DNA of 64,000 nucleotides from Apodospora peruviana (Eukaryota; Ascomycota; Sordariomycetes; Sordariales; Lasiosphaeriaceae): the NCBI GenBank assembly GCA_033439685.1, contig JAUEDM010000003.1, positions 2,014,001 to 2,078,000 on the forward strand. Direction: 5' to 3'. Under the pieces are notes generated by a model. It worked only from the letters and a program-made list of their open reading frames with translations. It did not search any database and had not been told where the DNA came from. Below, one piece after another: positions 59,231 to 64,000 of this stretch (position 1 is its first letter; the number at the start of each line of letters is the position of its first letter). Made by a program: the position numbers and the translations under genes.

Positions 59231-62200
59231 GACGGATAATTGTACCGATCAACGATTGGGGTATCGGAATTGACGAGGATGGCGGTGGATTTTCGCAACG
59301 CTCACGATGGCCAAATGAGGTAGAGGTGACAGAGAGGTCTGGAAGGTCGAATCCTCCAGTCGGTGGTTGTGGAGGAATGCAAGCTCCAGGGGTGTGTGGT
59401 GCTGGCCAGTAAAATAGCTGGCAGGCCCCGACGCTTGTGAGTGAAATGACTATCGGACGTTGAGTGGAGAGGGGAGGCTGAGAGTGTCGACCCAACAACG
59501 GCAGTCGTGAATTCGGCGAGGGAATGATCTCGAAGGGATGCGACCGACGCCGTTCCAGTTTTCGCCGCGATGGTCTCCGGAGAGCTGAGCTGCGCAATGG
59601 ACCGAGATTTTTTTGGCAAAGGGGTGAGTGAGAGAAGGAGAAAAACTGGGAGGACTGGGGTGTACTTCCAGGGCGGCGAGCGAACGGTTGAACAAGTCGG
59701 GCTGGCGAACGGGAGGACGGGCGGATTTGCGATTATTACCCACTGCTTGATTGGGAATGGTCGGGGGGAGAGGAGACTTCAGACTGGGGGGCTCGATTGA
59801 AGGTTGCAGAGGTGTTGCAAGGTTGCAGAGCAGGCGAGCCGGGTTTGGTAGGTAAGGTAATTCCAGGTCCAACTGGGTCTGTATGGATACGACTGCAGTC
59901 AGAAACAGGCAAAGAGCACTAGCGCTCCCGTCTTCCAGGCAGGTTGTTAGTTCTATCGGAGTTTAATTAGTATTGGGGTAGGTATCCTCAGGGAGGAGTA
60001 AAGCGCGCCGTTTGCTTCGCTGCTGCTGTCAGTGCTTAGCGAATTAAGAGAACACTCGAGTCGTCCTTTTCTTTGTACAATGATGGGGATGTAGATCTAA
60101 TATTGAAATTTGTAATCACGCTGGAGGCCGAGTTGCTCACGATCGGTGGATTTGACAACCATAGAGGTGCCAAGAGTTGCGTTGACAGGACTTCCGTTGT
60201 GCATCCCAGCACTAGCTGTTCATGGAGTGTGAGCCACTGAGGTGGCTTCCAGGTTGCTTCTGCTTTGTCTTGGTCTGTGCGAATAACTTATGGCAAAGAA
60301 GGGACAGTGCAGCAGCAGAGAAAGAGCGGACCAAGGGCACTCATTCACTCCTTCATGGATCCAACTGCCTGCATCAGTGCACCGTGTGCTTGGGAGCACA
60401 GACCATAAACGCCAAGAGCCTTCCAATTCGCGAAGCCTCCAGGCGGTAGAGGGACGTGATTGGCTGGTAATCACAGAATCCTGGGGACCGGGCAGGAGCA
60501 CCCAGCATCTGAATAATCTGATCTCTCTGCTTTGAGTCCTTTTCCCGTCCAATTCCAACCCAGTCCAAAGTCCAAGCAATACAATTCAATGGATCCCCCT
60601 CATCAAGCCCCTCACGCTTTGCGCAACGATTTTTTGCACTTCCGAGTCCCCTCCAAGGTCCTATCCAGACTATTAGGGTGCAATGGACCAGCTTCAAGCC
60701 ACAACGTGCAGACACAGTCGCACCGCACCGCGCCGCATCGCCCTGTACTGATTCTTGTCAGGGACTGAACACCAGGCTCAGGCTCAGGCTCGCGTCCAAG
60801 CCCACGACGGCAGGGAGCTTTCACCGCCTGCCTGCATTAGAATGTCGACTGGGCGTCCTTTGTTCACGCAACGCCATTTTATGCATCAGTATGGCGCAAA
60901 CACAGGACCATAGCACCCGACGGTGGTACCGCGAGATACCTGAAATCCTATCGGCATGCTGCGGTAGTGACAACTCCAACTTCGCTGGTCGCTTCAATGT
61001 TCAAATTTGCAGTTCATGTCGGTCGATGCCCCAGGCTCAGTCTTGATTGCAACCCGGCCTCCACACCCCCTTCTCCCGAAATTCGATGTGCACTTCCATG
61101 TGCAGGGCTGGGCTGGCTTGGAACCTGGAAGCTGGTTCAATTTGTGCAGAGAGGCCCCAGCCCATGGCCTCCTTTATTATTATTATGGCGTCAAACCACT
61201 CTTCTGCGTGTCGCTGCTTGCCTGTGCTGCTCATTCTCCCACACACCGCAGACGCTCACCTTATCAATGCAAGGGACGACGCGAATGTTTCGCGATTCGA
61301 GGTCGACGAGTGCCCGCGCCCAGCAGCCGCTTCTCCAGACCCCACGGGCTCGACCGTTTTGACAGCGGGACGGAATTCGGATCTGGAATCCACTGATACG
61401 TTGCTGTGCTTGGTTTTTATGTAACAACGGCAACGGCATCAGAACCCTGGCTGGACCAGAAAGACCTCGAAACGGCCACTGGTCTGTCTGCGGATTTTTG
61501 ACGAAAGTAGGTAATAAACAAAACAACCGCAACGGCACCTGCCATCATGATTAAACATCTCACCATGATGAAGTATCTGATTACCTGCCATCGATCCCGT
61601 TCATGTGCCGAAGACTGTCCAGGACCCTGAGAAGCATGCATCGGGAACCGTCCCGACAACCAGAGTTTGGTTGACTCTAAACTAAAATTGGATTCCGTAC
61701 TGCCAACGACCCGTCCTCCTTTTTATGATGCCAAACTTGGAGTTCGGTGTTTTGTCGCGTTGTGTCATAATCGGTATATCCGGGTTACGGTGAATACGAC
61801 AGAGCCAGTCCAGTATTCTCGGTGCAGGACGGGTTACCGTAGGTTGCACTAAGTACTCGTGGTACGGAATACTGCAGTCACGAACCATTCAAGTTGCGCC
61901 TGTCATCTAAACCTTTTGCGCATATATATGCACTCTATCGGCAGTGGTTAGACTACATACGGCCTATCACAGCATATAGGCAATTCCTCGGCGGACTTCA
62001 GACGGATCCCCACCTCTAGCTGCTCAACGCTGCGACTCAAACGGAGCCGGCGAGTGGTGCCGGATCTGCCGATCTCGCCAGTGCCGATAGTTCATCCCAA
62101 CTTCGTGACAGGTCATTGCGAGGCACAGGGCATATCATATAAGGTATGAATATTATCTTACTTACACCTCACTCTGCCTTACATATTAACCACTATATTT

Positions 62201-62235
62201 AGTAGAGGTCCGAACGTGTGTTGCAGTACACAGTG
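59231..62235. other. Intergenic region between G-beta and deaminase genes
   Basis: This is a 3 kb divergent promoter region. It has TAGGTAAGGTAA near 59849 and GTAGGTATCC near 59976, and a triple CAGGCT repeat at 60773-60790. Around 60960-61420 all three plus frames are open at once, which points to base composition, not coding. No gene is supported. Confidence 0.5.
60773..60790. repeat. (CAGGCT)3 tandem repeat
   Basis: Three perfect 6-bp units in non-coding DNA upstream of both flanking genes. No role is visible. Confidence 0.8.
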
Positions 62236-63747
62236 ATGATGAGTCCGAGTTCTTGTGTCGATTTCAGGGCACTACCTAAGATTGAGGTAAATCTCAAGTA
62301 TTTATTTTATTGCCCCTATTCCGCCGCCAGTAGTCACTGATGAGGAAATTCCTTTAAATCCAGTTGCATGCCCATCTCAGCGGTAGCATCAGCCGACAAT
62401 GTCTTCACCAAGTCTGGCTGAAGAAGAAACAGGCTGGCGAGACCGAGCTCCAGGACCCCTTGATCGAGATGCCGTTGGGTAAACATGACTACGATCTCAA
62501 GACGCTAGTTTCCCTGTCACGCCCGTTATTTTCCCTTTACATGGCTAATGTTAACTGGGAAATAGATTCTTCCCTCTATTTTCCAAGTATATCTACCACC
62601 TAGTCAACGACCCCTGGGCGTTGACCTACACCACTCTCTCCGTTCTCCGCGACTTCGCCGCCGACGGGGTGGTCTACCTCGAGTTGCGGACGACGCCCCG
62701 GGCCATGCCGCATGCGGGCTTGACCAAGGCCGGCTACGTCCAGACCATCCTGGACGCCATCGCCCTTTTTGAGCGCACTAGCACGGAAATGCACACCCGT
62801 CTCATTCTGTCCGTTGACAGAAGAAATTCGTTAGCTGAAGCGCACGAGGTCCTGGCTCTGGCGAAGCAGTTGTCCACTGCCGGCGTAGTCGGGATCGATC
62901 TCTGCGGCGACCCGGCGAGAGGTGGGATCGACGTGTTCGCGCCTGTCTTTGAGTCGGCGAAGAAGGAGGACGGCAGACTGGGCGTCACGCTGCACTTTGC
63001 CGAGGCAGAGGCTTCGGGAACGGACGAGGAGCTGATGATGCTGCTCGGCTGGAAGCCCGACCGTATTGGTCATGTCATTCACGTCAGCAATAGGGTTCGA
63101 GAGGCCATCATTTCGCGAGGTGGGATGGGGCTGGAGCTGTGCTTGAGCTGTAATGTGCATGCTGGGATGATTTGTGGTGGGTTTGAGTCGCAGTACGTTT
63201 CTTTCCCTTTCTTTGTTTTCAATCAAGTCGTTTCCCCCCTTTTCCTCCCCCGTTTGACCAAGGAAAATGATAGTTATGGCTAACATTTGATGGCTGGATG
63301 GGAAACAGCCATTTTGGTGAGTGGTGGAAGGTCAATGCCTGCGTGGTGACGTTGAGTGTAAGTTTCTTGTTTTGTTTGCAAACCCTCTGCCCCTTTTCCC
63401 ATTATTACATAACATCATATCTCCAAACCATCCATCACTCCCTCCTACCCAGATAGATAATGGATTCAAACCACTTCCATCAATCCACGCGAGGCCCCGT
63501 CAAAGCAATTTGCGCGAGGTGAAAACAAAGTAAAGCAAAAAGCAGAACAGTGGCTGACAACTATTGTTTACATCAGACCGACGACGTAGGCGTCTTCGGC
63601 AGTCCGCTATCAAACGAGTACGCCCTCGTGGCGGAGCATTTTGGCCTCGGGCGAGACGATATCTGCGCGCTTGCGAGAAAGGGGATCGAAGTGATATTTG
63701 GCAGCGAGGAGGAGAAGGAGAGGCTAAGGAGGCTGATGTGGTCATAA
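62236..63747 (+). CDS. ADAL-type adenosine/N6-methyl-AMP deaminase
   Basis: A zinc-dependent hydrolase of the adenosine deaminase superfamily; ADAL members act on N6-methyl-AMP from RNA turnover or on adenosine, in the cytosol. Exons are 62236-62286, 62364-62503, 62566-63192, 63309-63357 and 63577-63747, giving 345 residues. Splicing joins ALPKIE to LHAHLSGSIS, placing the zinc ligands at H19 and H21. Further active-site elements are GIDLCGDP, LHFAEAE (ligand His and catalytic Glu), PDRIGHVIHV and TDDVGVFGSPLSNEY (ligand Asp), separated by an exon carrying HFGEWWKVNACVV. The second intron is unusual: the family-expected join DLKT-FFPLFSKYIYHL needs a GC donor at 62504; a GT donor at 62516 also keeps frame but adds four residues. 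Two in-frame ATGs (62236 and 62239) may start it. Confidence 0.87.
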
Positions 63748-64000
63748 TAGAATAGCAGGCCATAAGTTGTTGATACCTCGGATTTTACTAAGATCAAGAG
63801 ACCACCCGATTAGCGTAGAATCCATCTGAATGTCATTGCGGTTCAGTAATGAAGTTCTGGTACATCTCTACTGGTAGTTTTGCCAGACCCTGGTCTAGAC
63901 AGGGAATGCCGGTATACCTGATATATCACCTGTATTAATCTCAATAATATGGTATGTTTTGATCTCGTGAATGGGTTGCCAGTTATACTCCAAGAGCGTT
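63748..64000 (+). other. 3' flank of the deaminase gene
   Basis: AT-rich sequence after the stop at 63745-63747, probably the 3' UTR and the start of the next intergenic region. No gene is seen before the window ends. Confidence 0.5.

Noticed and set aside
60967..61424. Three overlapping plus-strand frames of 125-131 codons
   Set aside because: Simultaneous opening of all three phases points to low stop-codon content, not to a gene.
1..64000. CRISPR arrays, insertion sequences, rRNA, riboswitches, LTR or DNA transposons
   Set aside because: No spaced repeats, terminal inverted repeats, reverse transcriptase, transposase or rRNA sequence could be seen on either strand.

Overview
The window is nuclear DNA from a filamentous ascomycete, most likely a Sordariomycete. 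Genes are split by short spliceosomal introns (mostly 50-120 nt, GTRNGT donors, YAG acceptors), coding third positions are rich in G/C, and the gene set is typical of that class: Tea4/TeaC polarity factor, GH131 glucanase, Ste50 adaptor with SAM and RA domains, BDM-1-type phosducin-like protein and a 359-residue G-protein beta subunit. I see no bacterial, viral, CRISPR or intact transposon sequence. The species cannot be named from the sequence alone.

Layout from left to right: Tea4/TeaC-like SH3 protein (+, 120-3630); MAPEG-family membrane protein (+, 4723-5537); GH131 glucanase (-, 5764-6687); GPH-type sucrose transporter (-, 7764-9943); endosomal Na+/H+ exchanger (+, 11651-14011); Ste50 (-, 15433-17039); unrecognised CxxC/coiled-coil protein (-, 19863-21446); DUF4211 nuclear protein (-, 22536-24694); serine palmitoyltransferase LCB2 (-, 25904-27916); acetoacetyl-CoA synthetase (+, 30799-33285); an unresolved open region (33422-34213); Zn2Cys6 transcription factor (-, 34853-38311); Taf14 (-, 41205-42285); RanBP1 (-, 44039-45282); unrecognised 890-residue membrane protein (-, 46811-49483); BDM-1-like phosducin-like protein (-, 51895-52852); G-beta (-, 57882-59230); ADAL-type adenosine/N6-methyl-AMP deaminase (+, 62236-63747). 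Exon joins were worked out by hand; most keep frame and yield a total length divisible by three.

Together these are mostly housekeeping and signalling genes: polarity and MAPK signalling (Tea4, Ste50), heterotrimeric G-protein signalling (phosducin-like protein and G-beta as consecutive genes), lipid metabolism (LCB2 and acetoacetyl-CoA synthetase, divergent across 2.9 kb), transcription (Taf14, zinc-cluster factor) and nuclear transport (RanBP1). Intergenic regions are long (1-5 kb), and several carry a recurring TAGGTA/TACCTA motif.

The least explained items are two conserved-looking proteins of unknown function (19863-21446 and 46811-49483), a DUF4211 protein with several SUMO-interaction-like motifs and an internal repeat, a region open on both strands (33422-34213), a probable GC-AG intron in the deaminase gene and an intron that splits a stop codon in the glucanase gene. 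I found no clearly new multi-gene system; those are the best leads.
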